A stretch of DNA of 64,000 nt from the NCBI RefSeq assembly GCF_001469215.1, contig NZ_LOFH01000007.1:1-64000 (forward strand). The letters run 5' to 3'. Shown piece after piece: positions 8,775 to 19,080 of this stretch (positions are counted from its first letter, which is position 1; each line of letters starts with the position of its first letter). A program made the position numbers and the translations under genes. Below the pieces are notes generated by a model. The model saw only the letters and a program-made list of their open reading frames with translations, was not told the origin of the DNA and did no database searches. The DNA is from Pseudoalteromonas sp. H105. Its GTDB lineage: Bacteria > Pseudomonadota > Gammaproteobacteria > Enterobacterales > Alteromonadaceae.

Positions 8775-9404
8775 TTACTGCTCAGCGACTGATTTTACCG
8801 CTGCCAGTAGTAAATTTTCAGTTAAGCGTACTTTATAGTTTGGGTTAGCGTATTGAAAGTTTACTAACCCTTTCTTATCTATTACAAATACTGCGGGCAC
8901 TGGTAATGCTACCTTCGCTTTGCCATCAAGCGAGACAAAATTTACCCCAAGCTTATTGCGATAAATAGTCGCGGTTTTGTCATCCAGATAAAATGCTAAT
9001 CCCAGTGCCTGGCTTAAAACAAGGCCATCATCGGATAGTAATTGGTAATTGGGTGAATCAATTTTACTCTCTGAAAGTTTTTCTGGACTATCAGGTGAAA
9101 TAGCAATAATTTGCGCGTCTAAATCAGCAATTTGTTGTTCTATTTTTTGAATACTTGCTAACTGCCTTGAGCAATATGGGCACCAGCCGCCACGGTAAAC
9201 GATAAGTACCGTTGTTTTTTCTGCAAAGCGTTTACTCAAATCAACATTATTCCCATCTTTATCTTTTAATGTGGTAGCAGGGACTGTTAATCCTGGCATG
9301 AGTGGACTCACTTGTTCAGCTTTGCTTGCAATATTGCTGGCTGTGGCTGCTAGTGTTGATACGCTTAAAAGTAGTGCGCACGCCAGTAAAATAGGTTTTA
9401 ACAT
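8775..9404 (-). CDS. Exported peroxiredoxin-like / AhpC-TSA family protein
   Basis: This 209-residue protein has an N-terminal signal peptide (MLKPILLACALLLSVSTLAA) and a thioredoxin fold. The redox centre YRGGWCPYCSRQL holds CPYC at residues 75-78, as in the 'peroxiredoxin-like' AhpC/TSA family. It probably reduces peroxides or thiols in the periplasm. It could instead be a thiol-disulfide reductase; sequence alone does not decide. Confidence 0.85.
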   Translation of the reverse strand: MLKPILLACALLLSVSTLAATASNIASKAEQVSPLMPGLTVPATTLKDKDGNNVDLSKRFAEKTTVLIVYRGGWCPYCSRQLASIQKIEQQIADLDAQIIAISPDSPEKLSESKIDSPNYQLLSDDGLVLSQALGLAFYLDDKTATIYRNKLGVNFVSLDGKAKVALPVPAVFVIDKKGLVNFQYANPNYKVRLTENLLLAAVKSVAEQ

Positions 9405-9526
9405 ATAGCTCTCGATGTAATAAATTTAAGTTACCAGACAAGACAGACCAACCAGATAAATAATTTCATTAGAGAGGACTTATCTGTATTATTAGGCGTA
9501 ATTTAAAAATAGTAACTGGAAGAGAC

Positions 9527-10150
9527 ATGTCTGCCAATTTAAATAAACTAGTTGTGATGCTAGAAATGCAAAATGCAATGAACACCAAAGTTCATGAACA
9601 ATGGTTTAGTCAAGGATTTGAATGGAACCGAGCAATTTGGGTTGAGTGCGCAGAAATGCTTGATCATTACGGCTGGAAATGGTGGAAAAAACAAACGCCA
9701 GATACCGAGCAGGTAATCCTAGAGCTAGTGGATATCTTTCACTTTGGTTTATCGCTGCGTATTGATGGTGAAACCAGTTATTTAGCGCTCGCTAAACAAC
9801 TTGAAGAAGAGTTAAGCTCACCGCAAACAGCCGATGATTTTAAACAAACACTTGAAATCTTAGCGGCATCAGCCGTTGCTGATAAAACATTTAATGCGGC
9901 CGCTTTCGCAGGGTGTATGGTGCAAATCGGCATGAATATTGACGATTTATACCGAGGTTATGTGGGTAAGAACACACTTAACTTCTTTCGCCAAGACCAC
10001 GGTTACAAAGATGGCAGCTATATTAAAGTGTGGAATGGTAAAGAAGACAACGAGCATCTAGTTGACGTTGTTAAAAACCTTGATACTGAGCATGCTGGTT
10101 TTGCAAAACTTGTATATCAAGGCCTTGAGGCGCGCTACCCTAAAACCTAA
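9527..10150 (+). CDS. Dimeric dUTP diphosphatase (all-alpha NTP-PPase)
   Basis: This 207-residue all-alpha enzyme resembles the dimeric dUTPase family found in Campylobacter, trypanosomes and phages, which belongs to the MazG superfamily. Metal-binding motifs are visible: ECAEMLDHYGWKWWK near residue 40 (ExxE type) and ELVDIFHF near 66 (ExxxD type). It would hydrolyse dUTP, and dUDP in this family, to dUMP. The stop overlaps the end of the convergent yrfG by four bases. Confidence 0.88.
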   Translation: MSANLNKLVVMLEMQNAMNTKVHEQWFSQGFEWNRAIWVECAEMLDHYGWKWWKKQTPDTEQVILELVDIFHFGLSLRIDGETSYLALAKQLEEELSSPQTADDFKQTLEILAASAVADKTFNAAAFAGCMVQIGMNIDDLYRGYVGKNTLNFFRQDHGYKDGSYIKVWNGKEDNEHLVDVVKNLDTEHAGFAKLVYQGLEARYPKT

Positions 10151-10803
10151 GGGTGCACGTTGCTAAAATCGGTGATGCTTAAATAGTCATCTATTTCATT
10201 GTGCGGTTGCTTACTATCCGGGTTTGCAACTGCCAATAAATGACCTATACCAAACTCCTTCGCTGCATTTAATACACTTAAGCTATCATCGACAAATAAC
10301 GTACGCTGTTTATCAAACCCTAAGTCGGCGTGTACTTGTTGCCATAAATGTTGACTCTCCTTACTCACACCATATTGATGAGTAGAAACTACACCGTCTA
10401 AAAAGTTGTCAATATCTGTTTGCTCAAACTTAAGCATCACACTTTCAGGATGGGCATTGGTCAGTAAAATAAGCTCTTTACCTGCTTTGCGCATGGCGGT
10501 TAAAAACGCGGGCACGTCTTCGCGTACTTTGATTAAATGTTGGGTTTGGCGTTTAAGTTCCATGATTGGCAGGTTTAATTGCTGCTCCCAATAGTCGAGA
10601 CAATACCACTGAATTTGACCATGCACAGCTTGGTAGCGTGAGTGAATATCAGCTTTAGCATCGGTTAAGCTTATGTTTTGCATAATCGCGTGCTGCTCAG
10701 GGATAACATGAAGCCAAAAGTGATTATCAAAATGCAGATCGAGTAGAGTACCATCCATATCTAGAAGTACTGTATCGATTTTCGACCAATTTAGCATAGG
10801 CAT
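10147..10803 (-). CDS. yrfG: GMP/IMP 5'-nucleotidase YrfG (HAD family)
   Basis: This HAD-superfamily phosphatase has motif I LLDMDGTLLDL (residues 13-23), motif II LLTNAHPES and motif IV TLFVDDSLSVL. The family-specific stretch QWYCLDYWEQQL matches E. coli YrfG, which dephosphorylates purine mononucleotides. Length 218 is normal. It is divergent from nudE, with about 50 bases between the starts. A second ATG two codons in is also possible. Confidence 0.9.
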   Translation of the reverse strand: MPMLNWSKIDTVLLDMDGTLLDLHFDNHFWLHVIPEQHAIMQNISLTDAKADIHSRYQAVHGQIQWYCLDYWEQQLNLPIMELKRQTQHLIKVREDVPAFLTAMRKAGKELILLTNAHPESVMLKFEQTDIDNFLDGVVSTHQYGVSKESQHLWQQVHADLGFDKQRTLFVDDSLSVLNAAKEFGIGHLLAVANPDSKQPHNEIDDYLSITDFSNVHP

Positions 10804-10853
10804 TTCTCTGTAAAAGATTTATGATTGTGTTAAGAAGCCATGATAACAAATTA

Positions 10854-11429
10854 ATGCCCATGACACAGAAAAAGCATCCAACACCACCGCAAATTCTTAG
10901 CAACCAAGTGGTTGCTAAGAGCCGTTTATTTACGGTCGAATCTCTAGAGCTAAAGTTTTCAAATAGTGAGCAGCGTCAATACGAACGTATTCGTGGCGGC
11001 GGCCGAGGTGCTGTGATGATAGTACCCTTAACAGCTGACAATGAATTACTGCTTGTGCGTGAGTATTGTGCGGGCACTAACGACTATCAGCTTGGTTTTC
11101 CCAAAGGCTTAATTGACCCCGGTGAAACCCCCGAACAAGCAGCGAACCGAGAGTTAAAAGAAGAAGTCGGCTTTGGTGCTGAACAACTCGAACTACTAAA
11201 AAAAGTCACTATGGCGCCAAGTTACTTTAATGCCACCATGCATATTCTGTTTGCAGAGGGGCTTTACCCGCAAGCGCTTGAAGGAGATGAACCAGAACCC
11301 TTGGTTGTGGTTAAGTGGCCATTAACGCAGTGGCAGTCATTATTACAACAAGATGACTTTACAGAAGCACGAAGTGTTGCAGCTTTGCTATTATTAATGA
11401 AGCGCATTGATTCGGAGGGCGGCGAATGA
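10854..11429 (+). CDS. nudE: ADP compounds hydrolase NudE
   Basis: This Nudix hydrolase of about 191 residues cleaves ADP-ribose, Ap3A and NADH. The Nudix box (G-x5-E-x7-REUxEExGU) is complete in the stretch beginning GLIDPGETPEQAANRE, and the family pattern VARSRLFTVESLEL / APSYFNATMHI / LEGDEPEPL aligns along E. coli NudE. The start is uncertain among ATGs at 10821, 10854 and 10860; none has a strong ribosome-binding site, and the later two fit family length. Its stop overlaps cysQ (ATGA). Confidence 0.92.
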   Translation: MPMTQKKHPTPPQILSNQVVAKSRLFTVESLELKFSNSEQRQYERIRGGGRGAVMIVPLTADNELLLVREYCAGTNDYQLGFPKGLIDPGETPEQAANRELKEEVGFGAEQLELLKKVTMAPSYFNATMHILFAEGLYPQALEGDEPEPLVVVKWPLTQWQSLLQQDDFTEARSVAALLLLMKRIDSEGGE

Positions 11430-12223
11430 ATAGATTACTAGAGCCATGTATTGAGCTTGCACAAAGTGCGGGGGCAGCGATTATGGCAATTTATAAGAAA
11501 GGTGATATTGGTCAGCAGGAAAAGTCAGATCACACACCCGTCACAAAAGCTGACTTAGCCGCCAATGATGTTTTGGTTGCAGGGTTAAAGGCGCTTGCCC
11601 CTGACATTCCAATTATGTCAGAGGAAACACCTATCCCGCCTCTTATAGATAGACAAGATTGGCAGCGTTATTGGTTGCTTGACCCAATGGATGGTACTGG
11701 CGAGTTTATTCTTGAAAGTGGTGATTTTGCCGTAAACATTGCGCTGATCGAAAATAATCGACCTGTATTAGGTGTCATTTTCTGGCCAGCAAAAGGAGTT
11801 ACTTATTTTGCTAGTCACCAAAACGGTGCATTTAAACGCACAGATGGTATTGATGAAAAAATCAGTGTCGCCACACCTGAACACTTAACGTTAGCAGTTA
11901 GTCGTCGTCAAAAAATAGAAGCTGTAAGTCAGTATTTAAATACCCAATTTACAACAGTTGCAGTGGGCTCATGCTCGCTAAAGGCGTGTATTGTTGCCGA
12001 AGGGAAAGCCGATTGCTTTTTACGTATTGGTCCTACAGGGGAATGGGACACCGGTGCTTCACAAGTCATTGTTGAAGAGGCGGGGGGATGTATCACTGAT
12101 GCTGAATTTAATCCACTGACGTATAACCAGCGAGAGAGTACTGAAAACCCTGACTTCATCGTAATGGGGCACCCTGATTGGGAGTTTCAAAAAATGATAA
12201 GTCCGCACCAAAGAGCGCTTTAA
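11426..12223 (+). CDS. cysQ: 3'(2'),5'-bisphosphate nucleotidase CysQ
   Basis: CysQ removes the 3' phosphate of PAP (3'-phosphoadenosine 5'-phosphate), a by-product of sulfate reduction. This Li-sensitive inositol-phosphatase fold carries the metal motifs MSEET, DPMDGTGEF (around residue 90) and WDTGASQVIVEEAGG. Length 265 is slightly above E. coli's 246. It overlaps nudE by four bases, the order seen in many gammaproteobacteria. It links functionally to cysJIH 2 kb downstream. Confidence 0.93.
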   Translation: MNRLLEPCIELAQSAGAAIMAIYKKGDIGQQEKSDHTPVTKADLAANDVLVAGLKALAPDIPIMSEETPIPPLIDRQDWQRYWLLDPMDGTGEFILESGDFAVNIALIENNRPVLGVIFWPAKGVTYFASHQNGAFKRTDGIDEKISVATPEHLTLAVSRRQKIEAVSQYLNTQFTTVAVGSCSLKACIVAEGKADCFLRIGPTGEWDTGASQVIVEEAGGCITDAEFNPLTYNQRESTENPDFIVMGHPDWEFQKMISPHQRAL

Positions 12224-12240
12224 GTAGCGCTTTGTTTGCT
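12214..12240 (+). terminator. Possible terminator at the cysQ stop
   Basis: AGCGCT (12214-12219) pairs with AGCGCT (12226-12231), followed by TTGTTTGC. The hairpin includes the stop codon. The T run is interrupted, so confidence is moderate. Confidence 0.45.
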
Positions 12241-12276
12241 TTTTGTTCGGTTGAACAGCTTTATGTGGTTTAACTC

Positions 12277-12304
12277 TTGCATTATAATTCTATTACTATA
12301 TTAT
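12277..12304 (+). promoter_or_regulatory. Likely promoter of the initiator-tRNA array
   Basis: A TTGCAT -35 (12277-12282) and a TATTAT -10 (12299-12304), 16 bases apart, are followed by a GC-rich AGCGCTC discriminator. That is the arrangement typical of stable-RNA promoters under stringent control. It lies about 60 bases ahead of the first tRNA. Confidence 0.5.
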
Positions 12305-12363
12305 AGCGCTCTCTTCGAAACAGGCTCGCAAATAACACGAAACTGTTGAAAAGAAATTACAGG

Positions 12364-12440
<77 letters not shown>

Positions 12441-12521
12441 ATTTTCTATATGGATTTGGTTACTGTTAAACTCTAACTTAAGAGATTAAATTAAGTAGTA
12501 GATAGACTTAAAATATACAGG

Positions 12522-12598
<77 letters not shown>

Positions 12599-12637
12599 AT
12601 TTTCTAAGAGAATCTAGGTTACTGTTGGTAGTTTATA

Positions 12638-12680
12638 AAGGTCGTCGGTTCACTCTTCACCTTTCACAGCTCCCGCAACT
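12638..12680 (+). pseudogene. tRNA-fMet 3' fragment R1
   Basis: AAGGTCGTCGGTTC (from 12638) and AGCTCCCGCAACTAATTCT (from 12668) match the variable loop/T arm and acceptor end of the neighbouring tRNA-fMet plus its 3' flank. About 17 extra bases (ACTCTTCACCTTTCACA) interrupt the T loop. The 5' half is absent, so it cannot make a tRNA. Confidence 0.7.
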
Positions 12681-12747
12681 AATTCTTGACAGAATTGAAA
12701 GCCAAGTTGTCATGTATAGCAACTATAAATAAATCTGCAATTTCAGG

Positions 12748-12824
<77 letters not shown>

Positions 12825-12853
12825 CTGAAATTACAATGTAGAATATTAAACAG

Positions 12854-12876
12854 ACACGCCTAATGCGTGTTTTTTT
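12854..12876 (+). terminator. Terminator of the tRNA-fMet array
   Basis: ACACGC (12854-12859) pairs with GCGTGT (12865-12870), followed by a run of seven T. Confidence 0.85.
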
Positions 12877-12951
12877 ATGCCTAAAATAAAATGTAAGAAT
12901 GAATCAACTCTCTATATGGGTGTTTTTATATCTGAAATTCAGTGAAGTAAA

Positions 12952-12995
12952 TAGCTCGTCGGTTCGCTCTTCATAAATTCTGGCTCCCGGAACCA
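12952..12995 (+). pseudogene. tRNA-fMet 3' fragment R2
   Basis: TAGCTCGTCGGTTC, then about ten added bases, then AAATTCTGGCTCCCGGAACCA correspond to the D-arm junction, T arm and acceptor end of tRNA-fMet, lacking the anticodon arm. The added bases (GCTCTTCAT) resemble those in fragment R1. It is followed by a second copy of the tRNA terminator region. Confidence 0.7.
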
Positions 12996-13058
12996 CTGAA
13001 ATTACAATGTAGAATATTAAACAGACACGCCTAATGCGTGTTTTTTTATGCCTGAAAT
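12991..13058 (+). repeat. Direct repeat of the tRNA 3' flank and terminator
   Basis: The roughly 60 bases from AACCACTGAAATTACAATG through the terminator (ACACGC 13025-13030 / GCGTGT 13036-13041 plus Ts) repeat the segment at 12820-12880 without a visible change. The near-identity dates this duplication as recent. Confidence 0.85.
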
Positions 13059-13318
13059 TTAGTGCGAGCAAAGATTTGGGTACTCTTAACCTGCTGTCGC
13101 TCACACCTGGTAGGCCGCTTTGAGCGAGATATAGTCATTCACACCTAAGAACTACACTTTAAAGTGGTTTAGGGTATGTGCTTACTGGCTACGAATAATG
13201 AGCGACGCGCGCATATTGGTTCTATTAACTCTAACTAAAAAATTTAGAAAACTTAGTGATAGTAATGCCTTAGGTAATTTGTTAAAAGTAGATAAGTGAG
13301 CGTTAAGTCGGCAGAAAT

Positions 13319-13783
13319 ATGCGCGATGAGCGCACTATTAAATTGTTATGTTTCAATCGTTGTGAGGATATCTCCATCAAATTATCTATTAGAATCGTAG
13401 TTGTCCTATTTGCTCTGATTGGCTTTGCTGGCTCTTCTGTTGTGGGTTATTTTCTACTAACTGGAAACAAATCTACTGAGTTAATTTCGAGTGATGAAAT
13501 CAACAGGTTTAACGGTAAGCTGAGTGTGGATCGTAAGCACCCCATTAACGTTGCAATCCACTTTATTCAGTTTAATGAAAGCAATCTCACCTCGGACTAT
13601 GTAGATAACGTGGATACTGAGATTTCAATGTTTTCCGAAGCTGAACGCTTTGAAGTGGCTGAAGTGGAGGTAGAGCAAAGTGGTTTTTTGGATGATAGCC
13701 TGTTTTATCGCGCTCACACCTTCACAATGAACAAAAGAAATGAGAAGTGGTACATTGGAAGTGTTAAGGTTACTTCTAAGTAG
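13319..13783 (+). CDS. Hypothetical single-pass membrane protein
   Basis: This 154-residue frame was not recognised. It has a hydrophobic helix at about 22-47 (LSIRIVVVLFALIGFAGSSV) after a basic N-terminus, then a soluble, acid-rich domain ending in KWYIGSVKVTSK, a pattern common in small exported or anchored proteins. The ribosome-binding site is weak and the start uncertain. It lies between two tRNA-fMet fragments (R2 and R3), a position suggestive of inserted cargo. The 260 bases upstream hold no other gene. Confidence 0.5.
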   Translation: MRDERTIKLLCFNRCEDISIKLSIRIVVVLFALIGFAGSSVVGYFLLTGNKSTELISSDEINRFNGKLSVDRKHPINVAIHFIQFNESNLTSDYVDNVDTEISMFSEAERFEVAEVEVEQSGFLDDSLFYRAHTFTMNKRNEKWYIGSVKVTSK

Positions 13784-13897
13784 AACATAAAGGAAATGGG
13801 GTCGCGTCTTGCCTTTTGCCACTTTATATTTAAATGTCCGCAAATGACACTGCCCGATTTGATCAAATCTTACAGATCAAGTAAAGACTTATCACTT

Positions 13898-14004
13898 AAC
13901 CCGGAGATCGTCGTCACTGCGTGAGGCGCTCACTCTTTATAAATTCAGGCTTCCGCAGCCACTTAAATAACAATATTAAACAGACACGTCTAAAGCGTTT
14001 TTTT
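13898..14004 (+). pseudogene. tRNA-fMet 3' fragment R3 with decayed terminator
   Basis: AACCCGGAGATCGTCG and TAAATTCAGGCTTCCGCAGCCA recall the anticodon-stem to acceptor end of tRNA-fMet and share derived bases with R2. A weakened form of the terminator flank follows (ACAATATTAAACAGACACGTCTAAAGCG plus Ts). It is the most decayed member. The remaining 14005-14422 before cysJ is AT-rich with no credible gene or site that I could define. Confidence 0.6.
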
Positions 14005-14422
14005 ATTTGTAAGTTGAGTAAATGCATTGATTGGGTTACTTATAATCTTATCCTCTGTACTGCTCAATTAATTGCTCTAATTCGTATGTGATGACGTACT
14101 TAAGTTAAGATTAAGAGGCTGTGCGTACTGACTTTATTGAGCATTGTTTTAATGCATTAACCTTTAAGTGGCTTTGTGAGTTTACATACCTTTCTCTTTT
14201 AATCTGTTTTTGAAGGAAATAATCTAATTCCATAACTAAATGGAATAACAAAGCAGATTCTATTCTTTTTTTATTCGCCAATACCCCGTTATTCTTCACG
14301 CTCAGAGAAATCTTTGGAGCGAGCATTAACGCTTTAAAGTTGAAACAAATTTTAGGCAAAGTGATTCACTTATATTGAGTAGTCATTTTGTAGTTAACTT
14401 TTAGGGTTACGGGGACGAATTC

Positions 14423-16234
14423 ATGTTGTTAGGTCAACTCAATGCAGCGGCAAGCCCGCTATCGCAAGAGCAAGTACAAAAGCTACAAGGTTTAGTGGCT
14501 GAGCTTAATCCAATTCAGCAAGCTTGGGTGAGTGGTTACCTTGCTGCGAATGCAAATACTGCAGCCCTTGGTGGTGTTGTGGGCGCAGCACCGAGCGCAG
14601 GTGAGGCAGCGGCATTAACTATTTTATATGGTTCGCAAACCGGTAACTCCAAAGGTGTAGCAACTAAGCTTAAAGAGCAAGCAGAATCACGCGGTTTAGC
14701 TGTTAAATTAGTAAGCATGGCCGATTACAAACCAACGGCGTTGAAAAAAGAAAAATTTCTAACTGTTGTTGTATCTACTTATGGTGAAGGTGAGCCGCCA
14801 GAAGATGCAGAAACACTACACGAATTTTTAACCACTAAGAAAGCGCCTAAACTCGATGGCGTTAAAATCGCGGTAATTGGCTTAGGTGACTCAAGCTATG
14901 AGTTTTTCTGCCAGACAGCTAAAGATTTTGAAGAGCGTTTAACTAAGCTTGGCGCAGAGACTATTTATCAGCGCGCTGATTTAGATGTTGATTACGATGA
15001 TGAAGCAGCGACTTGGATAACCGGCGCATTAGATGCCTTTGAACCTGATTTAAAAGCACAGCAAGATGCAGGCGGCCAAGTTGTTTCTATGCCATTTGGC
15101 GCACCCACAGCCGCTGCAAGCCAATACACTAAGCAAAACCCTTTTGCAGCAGAGCTAAGTACTGTACAAAAGATTACTGGCCGTGACTCAACTAAAGATG
15201 TTCGCCATGTCGAGATTTCTTTAGAAGGCTCGGACATTACTTATACACCGGGTGACTCACTGGGTGTGTACTTCTTAAATGATGAAGCCTTGGTTGACGA
15301 AGTACTTGAACAGACGCAAATTGATGCTGCCAGCAAAGTTAAAATCGCAGATGAAGAGTTAACGATACGTGACGCGTTAATTGAAAAATTAGAACTAACA
15401 CAATCATACCCAGGCTTTGTTGAAAAGTACGCCGTTGCGACGGGCACACCTGAGCTATTAAAGCTGGTGGAAGATAAAGCGGCAATGCGTGAATACATTG
15501 AACCTCGTCAAATATTTGATGTGATCCGCCAAAATCCAGCAAAAATCGAAGCACAAACCCTCGTTGATTGCCTACGTAAGTTGCAAGCACGTTTATATTC
15601 AATTGCTTCAAGCCAAGCTGAAGTTGAGGATGAAGTTCACCTAACCGTTGGGCTCGTTGAATTTGATGCTTTTGGCAGTGAACACTTAGGTGGCTGTTCG
15701 GGTTATTTAGCACGCCGTGCCGAAGAAGGCTGCAAAGTAAAAGTATTTAGTGAGCATAACGATAACTTCCGTTTACCAAGTAATGATGACACGCCGGTGA
15801 TCATGGTGGGTCCTGGTACGGGTATCGCGCCATTCCGTGCGTTCTTGCAAGAACGTGATGCGCGTGAAGCTGAAGGTAAAAACTGGTTGTTCTTTGGTAA
15901 CCCTCACTTTACGCAAGACTTTTTGTATCAAGTAGAGATTCAAGGTTATTTAAAATCAGGCCTATTGAACAAAGTTGATGTGGCATTTAGCCGTGATCAA
16001 GCTGATAAAGTCTATGTACAAGACAAGCTACGTCAAAATAGTAAAGACGTATATGAATGGCTAGAAGCCGGCGCGCATTTTTATATTTGTGGTGATGCAA
16101 ATCGCATGGCGAAAGACGTTCATCAAGCCTTGATTGATATCATCAAAGAGAACAGCGGCAAAAACGATGAAGACGCTGAGCAGTATTTAAAAGATTTACG
16201 TAGCGCAAATCGCTATCAGAAAGACGTGTACTAA
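14423..16234 (+). CDS. cysJ: Sulfite reductase [NADPH] flavoprotein alpha subunit CysJ
   Basis: CysJ passes electrons from NADPH via FAD and FMN to the CysI hemoprotein. The 603 residues show a flavodoxin FMN domain ([14 protein letters not shown] around 68-81), a connecting/FAD domain (RLYSIASS) and an NADPH domain ([16 protein letters not shown]), ending in RYQKDVY, the family's canonical C-terminus with the aromatic residue that stacks on FAD. GGGGA precedes the ATG. It is first of cysJ-cysI-cysH, spaced by 65 and about 43 bases, most likely one CysB-controlled operon. Confidence 0.97.
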   Translation: MLLGQLNAAASPLSQEQVQKLQGLVAELNPIQQAWVSGYLAANANTAALGGVVGAAPSAGEAAALTILYGSQTGNSKGVATKLKEQAESRGLAVKLVSMADYKPTALKKEKFLTVVVSTYGEGEPPEDAETLHEFLTTKKAPKLDGVKIAVIGLGDSSYEFFCQTAKDFEERLTKLGAETIYQRADLDVDYDDEAATWITGALDAFEPDLKAQQDAGGQVVSMPFGAPTAAASQYTKQNPFAAELSTVQKITGRDSTKDVRHVEISLEGSDITYTPGDSLGVYFLNDEALVDEVLEQTQIDAASKVKIADEELTIRDALIEKLELTQSYPGFVEKYAVATGTPELLKLVEDKAAMREYIEPRQIFDVIRQNPAKIEAQTLVDCLRKLQARLYSIASSQAEVEDEVHLTVGLVEFDAFGSEHLGGCSGYLARRAEEGCKVKVFSEHNDNFRLPSNDDTPVIMVGPGTGIAPFRAFLQERDAREAEGKNWLFFGNPHFTQDFLYQVEIQGYLKSGLLNKVDVAFSRDQADKVYVQDKLRQNSKDVYEWLEAGAHFYICGDANRMAKDVHQALIDIIKENSGKNDEDAEQYLKDLRSANRYQKDVY

Positions 16235-16299
16235 GTACACATAGCTTACTTATAAAAGCAACGCTAACAGCCGTCACTGTAACAAATTTAGGATTTAAA

Positions 16300-17997
16300 A
16301 TGAGCGAACAAGATAAAAACGTAAAGCTTTCTGATAACGAGCGTTTGAAAAGAGAAAGTAACTTTTTACGTGGCACCATAGAACAAGATTTAAAAGACGA
16401 GATCACGGGTGGATTTACCGCAGATAACTTTCAGCTAATTCGTTTCCACGGTATGTATCAACAAGATGACCGCGATATTCGTGGTGAGCGTGCAAAGCAA
16501 AAGCTTGAGCCATTGCACAACGTAATGCTTCGTGCACGTATGCCTGGCGGTATTATCAAACCAGAGCAATGGTTAGCGATTGATAAATTCGCTGATGAGA
16601 AAACCAGCTATGGCAGCATTCGTTTAACAACGCGTCAAACGTTTCAGTTTCATGGTGTGTTAAAGCCAAACATTAAAGGCATGCACCAAATGCTTAACAG
16701 CGTGGGTATCGACTCTATTGCCACTGCTGGTGATGTGAACCGAAACGTACTGTGTACTACTAACCCTGTTGAGTCTGAACTTCATCAAGAAGCATACGAG
16801 TGGGCTGCAAAAATTTCAGAACATTTGTTACCAAAAACTAAAGCGTATGCAGAAATTTGGCTAAATGGCGAAAAAGCAGAAACCACGGAAGAGCCAATTT
16901 TAGGGTCTAATTACTTACCACGTAAGTTTAAGACAACCGTGACGATCCCACCTAATAATGAAGTGGACGTACATGCAAACGACCTAAACTTTGTCGCCAT
17001 TGCAGAAGCTGGAAAACTAGTTGGGTTTAACGTACTCGTTGGCGGTGGTCTTGCAATGACGCACGGCGATACTGCCACATACCCTCGTAAAGCAGACGAC
17101 TTTGGTTTTATTACTCTGGAAGACACGTTAAAAATTGCTGAACATGTGGTATCTGTTCAGCGTGATTGGGGTAATCGTTCGAACCGTAAAAATGCAAAAA
17201 CTAAATACACACTAGACCGTGTAGGGTCTGATGTATTTAAGGCTGAAGTTGAAGCGCGTTCAGGTGTTAAATTTGCACCTAGCCGCCCATTTGAGTTCAC
17301 TCACCGTGGCGACCGTATTGGTTGGGTTGAAGGCATTGATGGCAAACATCACTTAACGCTATTTATTCAAAGTGGCCGTATTTTAGATTACCCAGATAAA
17401 CCACTTAAAACAGGTTGTCGTAAAATTGCCGAAGTTCACCAAGGTGATATGCGCATGACAGCGAACCAAAACTTGATCATTGCCGGTGTGCCAGCGGATC
17501 AAAAAGCAGTGATTGAAGAAATCGCCCGTAACCACGGTTTGATTGACGACAAAGACACTGAGCAGCGTAAAAACTCGATGGCCTGTGTGGCATTACCCAC
17601 TTGCCCACTTGCAATGGCTGAGGCTGAGCGTTACTTACCAAGCTTAGTTGAAAAGACTGAGGCATTGCTAGCTAAGCATGGTATCCCTGATGACAGTATT
17701 ATTATGCGTGTTGTGGGTTGTCCAAATGGTTGTGGTCGCGCGATGTTGGCAGAAGCCGGTTTAGTGGGTAAAGGACCAGGTAAATATAACGTGTACTTAG
17801 GGGGTAACCTTGAAGGCACACGTATTCCTAAATTGTATTTAGAAAATGTCGGTGAAGACGTTTACTTAGATGCCTTTGACAAGCTAATAGGTCAATGGGC
17901 GAGTGAACGTAACGACGGCGAATGCTTTGGTGATTTTGTTATTCGTAAAGGCATTGTTGCTGAAGTTAAAGTGTCAGTGACTGATTTTCACGCTTAA
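16300..17997 (+). CDS. cysI: Sulfite reductase hemoprotein beta subunit CysI
   Basis: CysI reduces sulfite to sulfide by six electrons at a siroheme-Fe4S4 centre. All four cluster cysteines are present: two in [20 protein letters not shown] and two in [17 protein letters not shown]. The siroheme-binding [12 protein letters not shown] is also intact. Length 565 matches E. coli (570). Confidence 0.97.
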   Translation: MSEQDKNVKLSDNERLKRESNFLRGTIEQDLKDEITGGFTADNFQLIRFHGMYQQDDRDIRGERAKQKLEPLHNVMLRARMPGGIIKPEQWLAIDKFADEKTSYGSIRLTTRQTFQFHGVLKPNIKGMHQMLNSVGIDSIATAGDVNRNVLCTTNPVESELHQEAYEWAAKISEHLLPKTKAYAEIWLNGEKAETTEEPILGSNYLPRKFKTTVTIPPNNEVDVHANDLNFVAIAEAGKLVGFNVLVGGGLAMTHGDTATYPRKADDFGFITLEDTLKIAEHVVSVQRDWGNRSNRKNAKTKYTLDRVGSDVFKAEVEARSGVKFAPSRPFEFTHRGDRIGWVEGIDGKHHLTLFIQSGRILDYPDKPLKTGCRKIAEVHQGDMRMTANQNLIIAGVPADQKAVIEEIARNHGLIDDKDTEQRKNSMACVALPTCPLAMAEAERYLPSLVEKTEALLAKHGIPDDSIIMRVVGCPNGCGRAMLAEAGLVGKGPGKYNVYLGGNLEGTRIPKLYLENVGEDVYLDAFDKLIGQWASERNDGECFGDFVIRKGIVAEVKVSVTDFHA

Positions 17998-18040
17998 TTT
18001 TAAAGCAAGCGGTAACGCTTGCTGAGGTTTGGAATTTACT

Positions 18041-18781
18041 ATGAGTGAATTTAAAAACATATTACAGCTAGATAAAGAAAGCCAAGCAGCGCTGTTAGCA
18101 GATGCCAATGGTTTACTTAAAGATTTAAACGCTGAACAACGTGTTGCTTGGGCGCTTGAAAACTTACCTGAGACGCAGTTTTTATCATCGAGCTTTGGTA
18201 TTCAAGCGGCTGTGATGTTGCACTTAGTGACAACACAACGCCCAGACATCCCTGTGGTATTAACGGATACAGGTTACTTATTCCCTGAAACGTATCAGTT
18301 TATTGAGCAAATGACGGCGCGCTTAGCACTTAATTTAAAGGTGTATAAGTCGGCTCTAAGCCCAGCATGGCAAGAAGCTAAGTTTGGTAAGTTGTGGGAG
18401 CAAGGTGAAGCGGGTATTAAGCAGTACAACCAGCTTAATAAAGTAGAGCCGATGACTCGTGCGTTAAAAGACATTGAGGCTGGTACTTGGTTTAGTGGCC
18501 TGCGCCGTGACCAAGCGTCAACTCGTGCTGATAAGCAAATTGTTGAAATTAGCCGTGGCACAGTTAAAGTTTACCCGATTATTGAATGGTCAAACCGCGA
18601 TGTGTATCAGTATCTAACCAAGCATGACCTACCTTACCACCCGCTTTGGGAGCAAGGGTATGTGTCGATGGGTGATGTGCATACTACACGTAAATTAGAG
18701 CCGGGTATGACAGAAGAAGAAACGCGCTTCTTTGGCTTAAACCGCGAATGCGGTCTGCATATTGATGGTGATGGGATTTAA
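18041..18781 (+). CDS. cysH: Phosphoadenosine phosphosulfate (PAPS) reductase CysH
   Basis: CysH reduces PAPS to sulfite and PAP using thioredoxin. It has the PP-loop-like [14 protein letters not shown], the substrate motif [14 protein letters not shown], and the C-terminal ECGLH with the single catalytic cysteine. The pairs of extra cysteines found in APS reductases are missing, so PAPS specificity is likely. The ATG at 18041 is preferred; a TTG four codons earlier opens the same frame. The PAP it releases is the substrate of CysQ upstream. Confidence 0.95.
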   Translation: MSEFKNILQLDKESQAALLADANGLLKDLNAEQRVAWALENLPETQFLSSSFGIQAAVMLHLVTTQRPDIPVVLTDTGYLFPETYQFIEQMTARLALNLKVYKSALSPAWQEAKFGKLWEQGEAGIKQYNQLNKVEPMTRALKDIEAGTWFSGLRRDQASTRADKQIVEISRGTVKVYPIIEWSNRDVYQYLTKHDLPYHPLWEQGYVSMGDVHTTRKLEPGMTEEETRFFGLNRECGLHIDGDGI

Positions 18782-18807
18782 TCCTAAATTTCTATCTGAA
18801 TATTCTT

Positions 18808-18832
18808 AAAACGCAGCTCAGCTGCGTTTTTT
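18808..18832 (+). terminator. Terminator of cysJIH
   Basis: AAAACGCAGC (18808-18817) pairs with GCTGCGTTTT (18821-18830), ending in Ts. The following 240 bases to the next gene contain no identified feature. Confidence 0.88.
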
Positions 18833-19080
18833 CGTTTATGGCTGAAGTATAGTAAATAAGGCGTACGCGCTTATTTAGTTCTCGAACAGTACCTGTAGAG
18901 GAGTATTAAATGAAACTGTGTCACGATTTTCAGTGGTAATTTTATTTATTGTCAGGGGAAGCGCGCGTTAACGTAGTCAATATTTTTAAAAAAGCTGAAA
19001 GCTAGTGTGGAGCTTGCTAGAATAGTAAACAGCTATCAATAAGCTTAATTATTTTTAAATATACTCTTCAAGGAATGAAA

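Noticed and set aside
12904..13104. A 66-codon minus-strand frame
   Set aside because: It runs through the tRNA fragment and terminator repeats; its internal peptide repetition comes from the DNA repeats.
13625..13843. A 72-codon frame opposite the hypothetical membrane gene
   Set aside because: It is a shadow of the plus-strand frame and has no start signal.
14111..14359. An 82-codon minus-strand frame upstream of cysJ
   Set aside because: No ribosome-binding site, no recognisable domain, and it occupies the likely promoter region of cysJ.
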